Origin: Locusta migratoria
Taxonomy: Eukaryota > Arthropoda > Insecta > Orthoptera > Acrididae
DNA: 64,000 bases
Assembly: GCA_026315105.1 (NCBI GenBank)
Contig: CM048744.1
Location: 369,976,159 to 370,040,158 of the forward strand
Reading direction: 5' to 3'
Numbering within the stretch: the stretch's first letter is position 1; every line of letters starts with the position of its first letter. Under the pieces are notes generated by a model, which was given only the letters and a program-made list of their open reading frames with translations, had not been told where the DNA came from and ran no database searches. Of the stretch, positions 1 to 10,800 are shown in pieces. Position numbers and translations under genes: made by a program.

Positions 1-1325
1 GTTTCTGTGTCTTAGTCGGAATTGTCTTAAGCAACCTGCCTTCAGTTTCACTATCGGAACTGGTTTGTAAGACAACTTCACGCCCCTTCGCTTGTTTGTT
101 TCTGGATCTGACTCGACATTCGGTATTCTTTTTATCATGTGTAAGTGTAACTAGTTTTAATGCTTCTACTGATGTTGGCAATCTCTGTGTCAACACAACA
201 GAAGGCGTTATCTGTTGCGATTCAGTTTGTTTCGTGTCCTCCACTTTACTTGGCAGGCTGGGCATTGTCATGGCCAGCTGTTGTGAGTCAAAAGCGGCCT
301 GCATGCCATTCTGTGTATCTTCAATAGAAGTTACCGTCACCACTGCTTCCTCTATTGCTATGTTTTCTATTTCTGGAGCTGTCTGAATAGACGCTGTTGT
401 TTCAGGCAAAGTTTTTGCGGATCTTGCCTCACTTCTTGTGAGTCGGAGTTTTCGTCGTCCGAGCTGTTTCTCTCGGGCGTTCGACGCCTCTTATTTGTAA
501 ATGATTGCATATCAATTACCGGTGTAACCCTGTTTGAAGTAGGTTTCACGTGTATAGGAGGAAACTCTGCCGTTGACAGTGTTTGATCTTATAATGGAAC
601 ATCGCTACTGTTAGCCTCTTCTGTCTTTAATACTCGATTGTCCTTCGCAATATCAGCTAGAGTGAGTTTTCTACGTTGCTCTAGTGTATTTTTCAAAATA
701 AGCACCCGACGCGGACAATTTGATCTGATATGACCACTTTCATTACAAATAGAACAAGTGGCCGTCTGACCAGTGTAAGTTATATGAGCTTTGTAACCAC
801 ACACATGTGTATATGAGGGGATATCCTGTCTGATGTGCATTTCGACAGACCTGACTCCACTAAAGCACTGTAATCTGTGCTGGTTGGACCAGTGTTCATT
901 TCGGCTGTATTTTACATCACCATATTTACTTAATACCTCTCTGAGATAACAGTTTTCTACTTCAGGTGGCAGATTATAAACACACACGTTAGTGTACTGT
1001 GTATCAGCGTTAAAAATAATAACTGTACTCACCGAACCATCACGATGACGAAACTCAGCTTTGCCACCATGTGTCAGCAATATTTGTTTCAGCAAAACTT
1101 GGTTGTACAACTTGACAAAAAGAAACAGTTGACTTCAGTATCGTAATACGCAGTGTGAATTTGATCAGACGTTATTCCTATTACATCAGCAATCCAGTCG
1201 TGTATCTCAAATGAATTCGGTTGGACTCTTCTCGTAGATTTCTCAAACTCGAAACACAGGGTATTCTTTCTCGGGACCATTTTAGACGCCATTATGGCTG
1301 AAAGCGGCCTAAACCGCTCACCAAT
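1..1325 (-). mobile_element. Non-LTR retrotransposon (LINE), 5' part with ORF1, running off the left edge
   Basis: On the minus strand a gag-like ORF1 starts near 1292 and continues with frame breaks to base 1. The sequence just upstream of the start (about 1293-1325) would be the element's 5' UTR, so this copy may be complete at its 5' end. The endonuclease/reverse-transcriptase ORF would lie outside the window to the left. The 367-549 stretch on the same strand (60 codons, rich in Arg, Ser and Gln) and its continuation to base 1 look like the low-complexity tail of ORF1. The clade cannot be fixed without the RT; the CCHC knuckle plus RRM-like fold suits I/Jockey-group LINEs. Confidence 0.65.
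589..1292 (-). pseudogene. LINE ORF1 (gag-like, CCHC zinc-knuckle) protein, frameshifted
   Basis: Two overlapping reading frames (1292 to 1089 and 1110 to 589) together make one ORF1 nucleic-acid-binding protein that would coat LINE RNA. The first starts MASKMVPRK and has a segment with FEIHDWIADVIGI. The second has an RRM-like stretch (VCVYNLPPEVENCYLREVL, then KYGDV) and a zinc knuckle, CSICNESGHIRSNC (spacing C-x2-C-x4-H-x4-C), followed by a basic tail. The frame change falls near 1100-1115, where reading must move between the two frames, so the copy is broken at least once. The family call rests on the RRM plus zinc knuckle combination; no database comparison was possible. Confidence 0.6.
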
Positions 1326-1450
1326 ACGATAAAAAATGTACTAGAACTAGTGAGGATTAGTACTTTTTTTATATATTTTATATTGAGAGTAATCAGTAAT
1401 AAGTGTTGTTTGTTGCTAGTCAAAGATACTATATATCGATTACGCTAGGA
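1326..1450. other. AT-rich spacer, no gene seen
   Basis: AT-rich sequence between the LINE ORF1 and the 365-bp MITE. It ends in CGCTAGGA (1443-1450), the left target-site duplication of that MITE. Confidence 0.5.
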
Positions 1451-1815
1451 CATTGATCTCCATACTCTCTGGATGTTGAACTTCAGTTTTCCTAGCGTGC
1501 CAGCCATAGATATTCATATTTATTTTCTTGCCAAATTCAAACATGGCTGCTAAGAAGCATTTAAAGAAAAAGAGAAGAAAATATGTTTCGATTCCGTTCC
1601 CATATCAGCCTACAACATCGAATATTGAATTAAATTCCAAGTCAAGAGGTAAGCAAGGAATTCTTTGTCACGTAATAACTGATGGAAACTCGTTTGCCAA
1701 ATTTAAACATGGCGGACAATGCGAAATCGTGTGCAAAACATTTGAATGTGCAGGCACGCTGCAATTCAATGCTCAGACACCAGAGTTACACATCCAGTTT
1801 ATATAGAGATCACTG
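1451..1815 (+). mobile_element. 365-bp hAT-like MITE, copy 1
   Basis: The element is bounded by an exact 8-bp direct repeat, CGCTAGGA, at 1443-1450 and 1816-1823. Its ends are inverted repeats: the left begins CATTGATCTCCATAC and the right, read on the minus strand, begins CAGTGATCTCTATA. An 8-bp duplication with ends starting CA(G/T)TG is the signature of hAT transposons. A second copy at 26928-27292 has the same length (365 bp), its own different 8-bp duplication and high sequence identity, so the boundaries are confirmed independently. No transposase is encoded, so it would depend on an autonomous hAT elsewhere. It carries a 92-codon open frame described separately. Confidence 0.88.
1528..1806 (+). 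CDS. Hypothetical 92-codon ORF carried by the MITE
   Basis: The frame starts MPNSNMAAKKHLKKKRRKY and ends with HIQFI followed by a stop just inside the right end of the element. The second Met (1543) has a good start context (CAAACATGGCT). It is lysine/arginine-rich at the N terminus and matches no family I recognise. The element also repeats the start context: CCAAATTTAAACATGGCGG occurs about 160 bp downstream. The other copy (26928-27292) has an in-frame stop soon after the shared start, so the frame is not conserved between the two copies. Treat it as a possible captured gene fragment rather than a demonstrated gene. An AG/GTAAGC-type splice donor lies inside, near 1649. Confidence 0.25.
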   Translation: MPNSNMAAKKHLKKKRRKYVSIPFPYQPTTSNIELNSKSRGKQGILCHVITDGNSFAKFKHGGQCEIVCKTFECAGTLQFNAQTPELHIQFI

Positions 1816-1823
1816 CGCTAGGA

Positions 1824-2090
1824 TGACATACACTGAAAGGGGCTATAGATTACATATACCTACACTTGAATAGTTATGTTGTTATTTTGCTACAAACTAC
1901 TATTTATTTGTAAGATAAGTGTTTTTGTGATTACTCTTAATGGCATCATAATTGGATTCTTAGTGTTTAAAATTCACAATTTCTCAATAAGCTCAATTTA
2001 AAATGGCGCCTGTCACATCGTGCCAAAGATTCTATCTGTGCTGTGTATAGTCTCTGGTCCAAAACGGAAGTGGTATTTTCCGCCGCTAAC
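1824..2090. other. Non-coding spacer
   Basis: No gene or recognisable repeat beyond short AT-rich sequence. The Gypsy pol that follows is first recognisable at about 2130. Confidence 0.4.
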
Positions 2091-4150
2091 GTATACTCGC
2101 CGACGCTCCGGATTCACTTGCTGCAGCGCAATCACTAGTATCGAGTGTGAGACACGGTACCCTCCAGAGACTTCATAAGACTGAGGGCCCCAAGGTGCGC
2201 TACAAGGCAAGACGATTATCGGCTCATAAACTGCAGTCCGCGAAACTTATACTGCAGGAGCTTCTAGACAGTGGAATATTGCGTCCTTCTGACGGCAACT
2301 GGTCGTCCCCCATACATTTGGCAAAAAAAGAAGACGGCACCTATTGACTGTGTGGTGACTACCGCAAGCTCAACGCAAGAACCATAATTGACAATTTCCC
2401 GATACCCCACATTCAAGATTTTGCACAGCAGTTTCACGGCGCTAAAGTTTTCTCAGTAGTCGACTGCCACAAGGCTTACCATCAGATTCCGATGGCACTG
2501 GACGTCATACATAAAAGGCTATCATTACTCCTTCTGTTTCATACCTTTTGGCCTAAAGAACGCAGCGCAGACGTGGCAGCGATTCATTGAATCTGTCCTC
2601 TTCCAGTTACTTTTTGCTCTGCTTACCTCGACAATATTTTAATTTCTTTTGTCCTCCCAGCAAGAGCACTAAGAACATCTGGAGCGCGTATTTAAAGCAT
2701 TTCAAGATAATGGCGTCCATATTAACAACGACAAGTCCCAACTGTGCAAAGAATCTGTCACTTTCCTTGGACACGAGGTATCAGAGCAAGGCACGCGCCC
2801 CACCTCAGATCGCGTTTCACTCATATTACAACTTCCACTACCAGAGACGTATAAAGAGCTGTGCCGCTTCCTGGAATATGATTAATTTTTTCAGGGCCAC
2901 ATTCCGCATGCGGCTTCACTACAAGCACCATTAACCATTGCACTAGCAGGCAACAACACGTCAGACGAGCGTAAGGTCCCCGGACAGACGATATGACTGC
3001 ACTTGCTCGCGCAGTCACTTTGGCACATTCCATCCCGGATGCTAAAATTTCAATCACCACGGACGCTAGCGACTCTTCAGTGGGCGCCGTGCTACAACAT
3101 GTCGGCGACCATTCTGAGCCGTTACGTTTATTCTCAAAAAAGTTAACGCCCTCTCAACTCAAATGGTCCACATTGGACAGGGAACTCTACACTATTTACG
3201 CTGCGATAAAATATTTTAGAGAGGACATTGACGGTTGCCCTCTGACTGTCTATACCGATTACCGGCCACTTGCCGACGCTGTACGTAACCCGTCAGGTGA
3301 TCCCCCTCCTCGGCACTGGCGGAATTTAGACTTTATTTCACAATTTAAAACCGCCATAAGATACATTCACGGCACAGACAAAGTGCTGGAGGACTGCAAG
3401 TTTGTAATGCTGTGTAACGACACCATGCGCCCCCCAATACAGCCGCCTTACTCAGCCCCGCGCCGCGTCCTACACAGATCCAAGAACACATTTGACATTT
3501 CCCTTAATGGATGCGTGGTTACGGTCTCCATCAACTGGCTGAAACATGCGTGGATGCTTTCCCCTGCGTGTGACACCCCACAGGCAGGAAATGATGATGA
3601 AGACAATCCCTGAACAAGTGATCTTCCTGCGTGTGACGACAGCCTCCCACGTACCAAGCGTGCGTGTGACGATCAAGTTTTAGGCAGTGATCAGGCAAAC
3701 TCCACCCCCTTCCGGCCACCTCCCAGTGCAACACACGTCACACCGCATATCGCACCGGAGAACACGCCAACGTTCACAGGTTTTTCTCTGAACCCCAAGT
3801 TCGATGCCTCCCAGCCCTGCGCCACACAGACGACAGTACACCTCGCTGATTCCCACGTCCCCAACACAGACGCCTACGTCACATACGCCGTGGACGTCTC
3901 CGCCTATCCACAGGACGACGTGACGACTCCTCCGCACCTGTAAACATCGCCTTAATCAAACACCTCGCTTTACGCTCTTCCGCCGACCCTTCAAAGATCG
4001 TGGCATCCTTAAGTGAGTCAGGTGTCCTACATCTGTCAATCCCCCTCCTTCCACCCCACTCCCTACATACTGCTGTTCCAATCTCCCGCACTGGATGGCC
4101 CCTCCGTCGACCACGCTGGTTGGAGGACTACATATTGTCTTCCCCACCGT
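2090..4150 (+). pseudogene. Ty3/Gypsy retrotransposon pol, decayed and internally deleted
   Basis: Pieces of a Gypsy polyprotein follow in the normal order. The RT fingers are at 2147-2347 (ILQELLDSGILRPSDGNWSS), then an in-frame stop, then the GDYRKLNAR and FPIPHIQDF motifs and a palm segment (VVDCHKAYHQIP). The catalytic Y-x-D-D box near 2625 reads YLDN, so the RT is dead. RNase H is at about 3035-3390 (TTDASDSSVGAVLQ, ending IRYIHGTDKVLED). The frame then jumps straight to an integrase C-terminal segment (PPYSAPRRVLHRS, VSINWLKHAW), so nearly the whole integrase core is missing. A Pro/Thr-rich tail with a conserved-looking TGWPLRRPRWLEDYI segment ends near 4131. No LTR was found on either side. 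Confidence 0.8.
2993..3613 (+). pseudogene. Gypsy RNase H joined to integrase C terminus
   Basis: This is the longest open stretch (206 codons) of the first Gypsy remnant. Residues about 20-130 are the retroelement RNase H: a TTDASD catalytic Asp, SKKLTPSQLKWSTLDREL with the Glu, and VYTDYRPLADAV with another Asp. From about residue 140 the sequence is integrase C-terminal, related to the chromatin/DNA-binding tail. The zinc-finger (HHCC) and DDE core that should lie between are absent, yet the frame stays open across the junction near 3395. This looks like an internal deletion of roughly a kilobase in an old copy. It is unlikely to be a functional chimera, because upstream RT frames are broken. 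Confidence 0.7.
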
Positions 4151-4479
4151 TCACCTCTCTACCAGATCAGTGCGCCCTCCCGGCCGCACAGCCCATGCTG
4201 ACAGCCCCTGACACGCCACTCTGCCATGGCCACGGCTCCCTTGGTGACTGCACCACACTGCACGGCCTCACCATGAGGCACGCTACGTGGCACTTGCCGG
4301 ACTTCGGGCAAGCACCACACGGCAACACTGACGGCTTCGACACCACTGCATCCCCCCATGCTCCACATGCAAATAGATAAATACCACTTCTTCATAAAAA
4401 CCAAAGAAATAACCGTGATTTCAATGTAAACTTCCTAAACTTCAATAATGATAGAATGGTCTGGAGAATTTAAAGAGCT
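4151..4479 (+). other. Pro/His/Thr-rich tail of the Gypsy remnant and spacer
   Basis: The 4000-4380 frame stays open but is compositionally biased (C-rich DNA) and probably represents the end of the Gypsy 3' region. Nothing else is recognised. Confidence 0.35.
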
Positions 4480-5262
4480 CTTTTAACCTGAGGGCAGATC
4501 TCAACTTTCCAACAAGAGTTACTAAGAACTGCACAAGTCGAATTGACAATGTTTCTGTTGATTATAATAGAATTTGTAATATACGTGTGACCAACATCTT
4601 AAATGGCCTTTCTGACCATGATGGTTATCTGTTAAAAATGGCAAATGTAAACTTTACTAACAAGTGGAATAGTAGCAATAAATATTTTAGAATAATCAAC
4701 AATGAGAATCTGGCAATCGTCAGCAGGCTTTTGCAGCAGTTAGAATGGGGAAGTGTATATTACACTAAGAAAGTTGATGATAAATTCAGCCTACTTCTTA
4801 ATGAATTTATTACACTGTTTGAAGCTGTATTTCTAAAGAAATGTTCAAAAAGTACCAACGTGATCAATTACCAGAGACCATGGCTCACTAAGGGGATCAA
4901 ACATCCTGGAAAACAAAGAGGATGCTTTATGCTTCACTGAGAAATTATAAGAAATCCCAGGATAAGAAGTACTACAAACTATACTGTAGCATCCTAAAGA
5001 AAGTGATAAAAAATCCACAAGCATTTTCATTATCTCTGAAATTGACAGACCAGATAACAAAATTAAAACAATTTGGAAGGTGATAAAAAAGGGAGACTGA
5101 AAAAGTTTCTGAGGATACTGACAGTATCAAAGTTTCTGATAATGGAATCATGGTTGATGAAAGTGAAGCAGTTGCAAATATAACGATTTAATACAAAAAA
5201 ACAATCCCTGAGACGGATTTTCATCTCAAATATGTCAAAGACATTATTGATAAATCCGAAGC
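4480..5262 (+). pseudogene. LINE fragment: end of endonuclease plus linker
   Basis: From about 4490 the + strand reads as the end of an apurinic-type endonuclease (NFPTRVTKNCTSRIDN, then a GLSDHDGYLL segment with the conserved Ser-Asp-His) followed by the linker that precedes reverse transcriptase (SLLLNEFITLFEAVF, YQRPWLTKGIK). The first frame stops at 4940; related sequence continues in another frame to about 5262. It is collinear with RT palm sequence at 7720-8032 and thumb/C-terminal sequence at 10801-11300, all on the + strand. These may be parts of one element split by later insertions. Confidence 0.6.
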
Positions 5263-5271
5263 ATTGAATTA

Positions 5272-5350
5272 AATTTGTGGTGCTGCCAGGAATCGAACCC
5301 GGACCTCCATGATTACTAGGCAGACATTTTAACCGTTAGACTACCACACC
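5272..5350 (-). repeat. tRNA-like sequence (tRNA pseudogene or SINE head)
   Basis: On the minus strand the segment reads as a tRNA-sized fold with a box A-like GTGGTAGTCTAACGG and a box B-like GGTTCGATTCC, with near-complementary ends (GGTGTGG and CAGCACC). The acceptor stem has mismatches and there is no convincing anticodon stem-loop. It sits between two different LINE fragments. A degenerate tRNA copy or SINE head is more likely than a working tRNA gene. Confidence 0.5.
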
Positions 5351-5354
5351 ACTA

Positions 5355-7579
5355 ATGATTAAGGCGCCTTGGAACACAGAAGCTGAACTGCTCCTCAAGA
5401 CTCACTTTCCTCATTATACTCTGGGGGATAACTCAGACCAGACTGCGATTCCTGAGAGACAAAGGTTCTCAGGTATTTGCAAAGAGGACTGGGATTTGGG
5501 CAAGGTGTTGTCGATTTCAGTAAGGACCGATGTGCAGTAGGAACATTTCAACCGTTCAAGTCACCTGGCCCTGATGGAATCTTTCCAGCTCTCCTGCAAC
5601 AAGCAGGAGAAAATCTTATTGGATTCCTATGCAGGTTATTCAGGGTTAGCCTAGCAGCAGGAATCATTCCCAATGCCTGGAGGGCAGTGAAGGTTGTCTT
5701 TATACCAAAACCAGGGAGAATTTCTCATACCAAGGCCAAAGATATGAGACCAATCAGCCTGTCCTCTGTCATTCTTAAGACATTAGAAAAGCTGGTTAAT
5801 GTGCATGTTGGAGAAAGGAGGTTAGTAGGGCTCCTCTACATTCAAAACAACATGCATATCAGCCAGGTAAATCATGTGAGACTGCTCTCCACCAACTCGT
5901 TGGGAAGGTGGAGAAAGCTCTACACTTTCAGAAAATAGCCCTCTGTATCTTCCTGGACAACGAGGGGGCTTTTAGCAACACGACCTTCGATTCCATGTTT
6001 AGGGCAGCAGAGGTGCATGACCTATCGACCACTATATGTAGATGGACTAGGGCCATGCTCAGTGGAAGAAAGGTAGAGGCTACCATGATGAATGAAAAAA
6101 TGGTAATCAACACCACTAGGGGTTGCCCACAAGAATGAGTTCTTCTCCCTTTATTGTGGAATCTAGTGGTAAATGATCTCATTGGATAATTACACTCTAG
6201 GCAGTACTTTTGCCAAGGATACGCAGATGATCTTGTCTTAGTAATACTTGGCAAATTTGCTGACACAGTCAAGAATATGGCACAAGGTGCGTTGGACATT
6301 GTGCAAGACTGGTGCAGAAAACAGGATCTGGGGGTTAGTCCTAAGAAGACTGTTGTTATATCATTCACAAAGAATCATATACAACATTCAAGTTGGAATT
6401 AAAACTTTTCAATGAAGCGCCACCTGTGAAGGGGACAGTGAAATATCTAGGGGTTACCTTAGATGAGAAACTGACATGGACCCCTCACATTAGGAATATT
6501 TGCTCCAAGGCAAAAGGTACTCTGGTAAGTACCAGGAGAGCTTGCGGCAAAAATTGGGGTCTGAGACCCAAGGGTATGCACTGGATATACACCACGGTGA
6601 TTAGACCCAGGATCACCTATGGGGCAGTCGTGTGGTGGAAGAAGGTAGAACAGCAGGTTGCTGCTAAGGAGTTTTGTAAGGTGCAGCGATTAGCCTGCTT
6701 AGCCATAACAGGCGGAATTAGCAGCACACCAACTGCTGGGAGAGAAACCATGTTCGATATGCCCCATTACACCTTTGGGTCAAGATTGAGGCAGCGGCTG
6801 GTGCATACAGACTCAAAACTGGCAACAACTGGAACTCTTTGGGATATCCAGAATCACACACTAAAATAGTGAGTGAGGTAAATATAGGAAAGGTTGGGGA
6901 AATGCCAGTCGACTATATTATAACCCCAAACTGCTTCAAAAAGCCTTTCAATATAACAATTGGAAGTAGGGAGCAGTGGGAGAAAATAGTTCGACACCAT
7001 ATGGGGGATATTGTCTGGTTCACTGACGGGTCAAAATCCGACCAAGGCGTTGGGGCCGGGGTATACGTGGTGCAGCCAAGACTGGAGGGCGTCATCTCTC
7101 TAGGGAAACTGGACTCAGTATTCCAGGCCGAAATCACTGCCATCAGGGCGTGTGTGGAGGAGAATTTTCGTAGGTGCTACAAAGACCGTAGCATCTATAT
7201 CTATTCAGACAGCCAGGCAGCCCTGAGATCACTGGCAACTCCTGCCACAAGATCTAAATTGTTGCAGAATGTCACAGGGTTCTGGTGGAGTGAGGGGAAA
7301 GCAATAGAGCCACTCGGGGTTCAGTGGCAACGAACATGCCGACAGATTAGCCAGGATGGTGGCAGAGACTCCATTTATTGGACCGGAACCTTTCCTGACA
7401 ATCACCAAGGCAATGGTCAAATTGGAGCTACGTAACTGGCTCAGAAAACAGCACGTAGAATATTGGACCAAAGTCTATCAACAAAAACATGATGCCAAAG
7501 CCATATTTTAAAAGAAGCTCTGCAATCCTGGGCCTGGAGAGAGATTAGACGCATGGTTGGCTTGCTGACAGGCCATGGG

Positions 7580-7617
<38 letters not shown>

Positions 7618-7720
7618 ACCTACATACTGCACAATAAACTTAGTTTCGGTGCGGGCAGTGGCAGGTTGGATAAAGACTGTTTTGGCTTCCATGAGAAAAT
7701 CAATCAATCAATCCGCAGGA
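5355..7720 (+). pseudogene. I/LOA-group LINE ORF2: reverse transcriptase plus RNase H
   Basis: Successive frames form one ORF2 protein. RT fingers are at 5477-5938 (FKSPGPDGIFPALLQQAG, MRPISLSSVILKTLEKLVN); the palm is at 5908-6370 (CIFLDNEGAF, RGCPQE then a stop, GYADDLVLV with intact catalytic ADD near 6220); thumb is at 6393-6869 (VKYLGVTLDEKLTWTPHI). RNase H is at 6905-7300 (VWFTDGSKSDQGVGAG, FQAEITAIRACVEE, YIYSDSQAALRSL). A terminal RNase H places it in the I superfamily (I, LOA, R1 relatives). There are at least four frame breaks and two stops, so it is dead. The C-terminal frame runs into a 32-A tract at 7585-7616 and recognisable LINE sequence appears to resume beyond it, so the A-run may be an internal expansion rather than the 3' tail. 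Confidence 0.8.
7585..7616 (+). repeat. Poly(A) tract of 32
   Basis: A pure A run within or at the end of the I/LOA-type LINE. Similar C-terminal LINE sequence seems to continue on its far side. Confidence 0.9.
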
Positions 7721-8032
7721 CTTGTTTCTTGGTTCATTACTTTTATTATTTGTGTACGACCCAAAAAGTGCACCCTAACGCTATTTGCTAATGACATAAC
7801 CATTATGGTTGACAAAGTGCCTAATAGCAGTCTAAAGGAAACTGTGACAACTGTGACCACTGTATTCAAAGTAGCGCTAGGCTGGATTATTTCAAATCGT
7901 TTGTCCCTCAATATTAAATAGACCCAGTTTCTTCAGTTTCAAACAGCAAACAAAAAACAGGAACATGTTGAAATAAATATTGATGACAAAGAAATACAGA
8001 GAGTTTAGTCCAAATTCCTGGGATTACATATT
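7720..8032 (+). pseudogene. LINE RT palm fragment (left half of a split LINE)
   Basis: The + frame contains KKCTLTLFANDITIMVDK, the RT palm motif in which the second catalytic Asp region FADD has become FAND. It is followed by the GWIISNRLSLNIK segment typical of the next RT block, then by KFLGLHI just before 8032. The continuation expected in LINEs (a short turn, then LNW...H) is found at 10801 onward. The gap between is filled by a SINE-like repeat that itself contains another LINE. Confidence 0.65.
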
Positions 8033-8366
8033 GTCGCATTGAAATGGAAGCAAGCTTGACTTCGAAGGCAGGGTTGCCAACTGAACACAGCGCTTATACG
8101 GAAAGCAGGTTCATGTCGAACTTAACATACACGCAGCACTAACTGCCTCTTGGGCAGAGAACTTTGCTATTTATACACAGACAGAATGTACCAGAAATTA
8201 GAACAACAGTTAACATAAGAAACAAGTAGAATTTACAAGTGAACATGAGAAAGACGTAATACATTCTGGAATTGTTAATTACAAAGGAATAAAATTTTGC
8301 CAGTGGGCGGGATTGAACAGGCGACCTTCAGCTCTGCAGTCGGTGACGCTATCCCCTGCGCCACAC

Positions 8367-10762
8367 GATAATAGTAGGTGGTGATTTTAATTTACCCTCG
8401 ATCTGTTGGCGAAATTATATTTTCAAATCAGCAGGTAGGCATAAAACATCGTCCGAAATTGTACTCAACGCATTCTCTGAGAATTACTTCGAACAATTAG
8501 TTCATGAGCCAACTAGAATTGTAAATGGATGTGAAAACACACTTGATCTCTTAGCAACAAATAATCCTGAGCTCATAACGAGCATCATAACGGATACTGG
8601 TATTAGTGAACACAGAGCTGTCGTAGCGAAATTGAATATCGAAAGTCTCAAAGTTACCAAAAATAAACGCAAAGTATATTTGTTCAGGAAAGCAGATAGA
8701 AACAAAATACATTGCTTCTTGAAAGACAGTTTCCACTCGTTTCTAACACTAAACGTAGGTGTAGACCAGATGTGGCTCAAATTCAAAGATGTGGTATCGA
8801 CAGCAATTGAAAGTTTTATACCTAATCAATTAATAAAAGAAGGAGGCAATCCCCCTTGGTACACAAAACAGGTCAGGACACTGTTGCAAAAGCAAAGGAA
8901 AAGGCATACTAAATTTAAACGAACAGGAAATCCCCAGGATTTGCGATCGTACTCAGAAGCTCGAAATTTAGCGAGGATTTCAATGCGAGATGCCTACAAT
9001 ATTTATCACAACGAAACTCTTTCTCGTAATTTGACTGAAAACCCAAAGAGATTTTGGTCATATGTTAAATATTCTCGGGGCAAGTCACAAACAATACCTT
9101 CACTACGTGATAGCAATGGCGATCCTGCCGATGACAGCGCCACTAAAGCAGAGTTACTAAACTTAGCTTTTAGAAACTCATTCACCAAAGAAGACGAAAC
9201 CGATATTCCAGATTTCGAATTACGAACAGATGCCGTAATGAGTAACATAGAAGTAGATATCATCGGAGTAGTGCAGCAACTAAAATCACTTAACAAGATC
9301 AAGTCTTCTGGTCCGGATTGTATACCCATTAGATTTCTATCTGATTATGCTGAAGCGATAGCTCCTTACTTAACAGTCATATACAACCGCTCTCTCATAG
9401 AAGGATCTGTACCAAAAGATTGGAAAGTTGCACAGGTCACACCTATATTCAAGAAAGGCAGTAGGAGTAACCCACTAAACTACAGGCCTATTTCATTGAC
9501 GTCAATTTGCAACAGGGTTTTGGAACATATCCTGTATTCAAATATTATGAATTATCTCGAACAGAACGATCTATTGACCCAAGGTCAACACGGATTTAGA
9601 AAATATCGTTCATGCGAAACACAACTAGCTCTTTATTCACACGAAGTGATGGGTGCTATCGACAAAGGTTCGCAAATCGATTCCGTATTTCTTGATTTCC
9701 AGAAAGCTTTTGACACCGTACCTCAGAAACGGCTTTTAATCAAATTGCATGGTTATGGTATATCGCCCCCAAATTTGCGATTGGATAGGGGATTTCTTGT
9801 CAGAGAGGAGACAGTTCGTAGTAATCGATGGTAAGGCATTGACTAAAACAGAGGTGATATCGGGCGTTCCACAGGGTAGTGTTATTGGTCCTCTGCTATT
9901 CCTTATTTACATAAACGATTTAGGGGAAAATCTAAGTAGCTCTCTTAGGTTGTTTGCAGATGATGCCGTCATTTACCGTCTAGTAAAATCATCTGAAGAT
10001 CAAAACCAACTGCAGAACGATCTGAATAAGATATCAGTATGGTATAAAAATTGGCAATTGACTCTAAATAATGAGAAGTGTGAAGTCGTCCACATGAGTA
10101 TGAAAAGAAATCCGTTAAACTTTGTTTACAACATAAATCAATCAAATGTGAAGGCCGTAAACCTAGGAATCACTATTACTTCAGACTTAAACTGGAAAGA
10201 ACACGTAGATAATATCGTGGGAAAGGCGAACCAGAGACTGCGTTTTATTGGCAGAACCCTTAAAAGATGCAACAGAACTACTAAAGAAACTGCATACACT
10301 GCGCTTGTCCGTCCATTTTTGGAGTATTGCAGCCCAGTGTGGGATCCTTATCAGGTGGGTTTGACGGAGGACACCGAAAGAGTCCAAAGAAGGGCAGCTC
10401 TTTTCGTATTGTCACGATACAGGGGAGACAGCGTTACGGAAATGATCCAGGATCTGGGATGGGAATCATTACAACAACGGCGCTTATCGCTGCGGCGTGG
10501 GCTACTTGCGAAACTCCAATCGCCAACATTCTCCTCCGAATGCGAAAATATATTGTTGCCTCCCACTTACATAGGTAGAAATGATCATCAGAATAAAATA
10601 AGAGAAATCAGAGCTCGAACAGAGAGATTCAGGTGTTCTTTCTTCCCGCGCGCTATTTGAGAATGGAATGGGAGATAAATAGTATAATTGTGGTTCTATG
10701 AACCCTCTGCCAGGCACTTAAATGTGATTTGCAGAGTATCCCATGTAGATGTAGATGTAGAT
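8367..10762 (+). mobile_element. 5'-truncated CR1/Jockey-like LINE, nearly intact ORF2
   Basis: The element starts within the endonuclease domain and ends in a short-period TGTAGA tail (10743-10762). The last unique sequence before the tail (AGGCACTTAAATGTGATTTG) is a typical LINE 3' end. It interrupts a tRNA-headed SINE, and a short GCCAC is present on both sides (about 8360 and 10763). 5' truncation plus a simple-repeat tail is usual for CR1-type and related LINEs. Because only one frame break is seen in about 760 codons, the insertion looks young. Confidence 0.8.
8371..10660 (+). pseudogene. LINE ORF2: endonuclease C-terminal part plus reverse transcriptase, one frameshift
   Basis: The frame is open from 8371 to 9834 and then continues in another frame from before 9749 to 10660. 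In order it shows the endonuclease end (VGGDFNLPSICW; TGISEHRAVV), the linker (PPWYTKQVRTLLQKQRKR), RT fingers (NKIKSSGPDCIPIRFL; NPLNYRPISLTSICNRVLE; GQHGFRKYRSCETQL), palm (VFLDFQKAFDTVP; GVPQGSVIGPLLFLIYINDL; LRLFADDAVIYRL) and thumb (LNWKEHVDNIVGKANQRLRF), ending FRCSFFPRAI. Catalytic FADD is intact. The break is in the C-run at 9766-9770, where a one-base difference would join the frames, so this is either a recent loss or a base-calling error. There is no RNase H domain. Confidence 0.85.
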
Positions 10763-10800
10763 GCCACGCAGTCAATCGGTTTTCGTGGTGTCTCACGGCA

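Larger units (their letters stand above)
8033..10800 (-). repeat. tRNA-headed SINE-like repeat, split by a LINE
   Basis: The repeat occupies 8033-8366 and 10763-10800, with a LINE between. On the minus strand it has a tRNA-like head (box A-like TGGCGCAGGGGAT, box B-like GTTCAATCCC) around 8297-8366. A second copy at about 41660-41865 contains the same head, the same flanking CGGCAATATT and the same TTAACATAAGAAA body. In that copy the sequence is continuous across the point where the LINE sits here. ATATT occurs at 8028-8032 and 10801-10805 and may be the duplication made on insertion, although ATATT may also be part of the repeat's own end. Confidence 0.65.
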
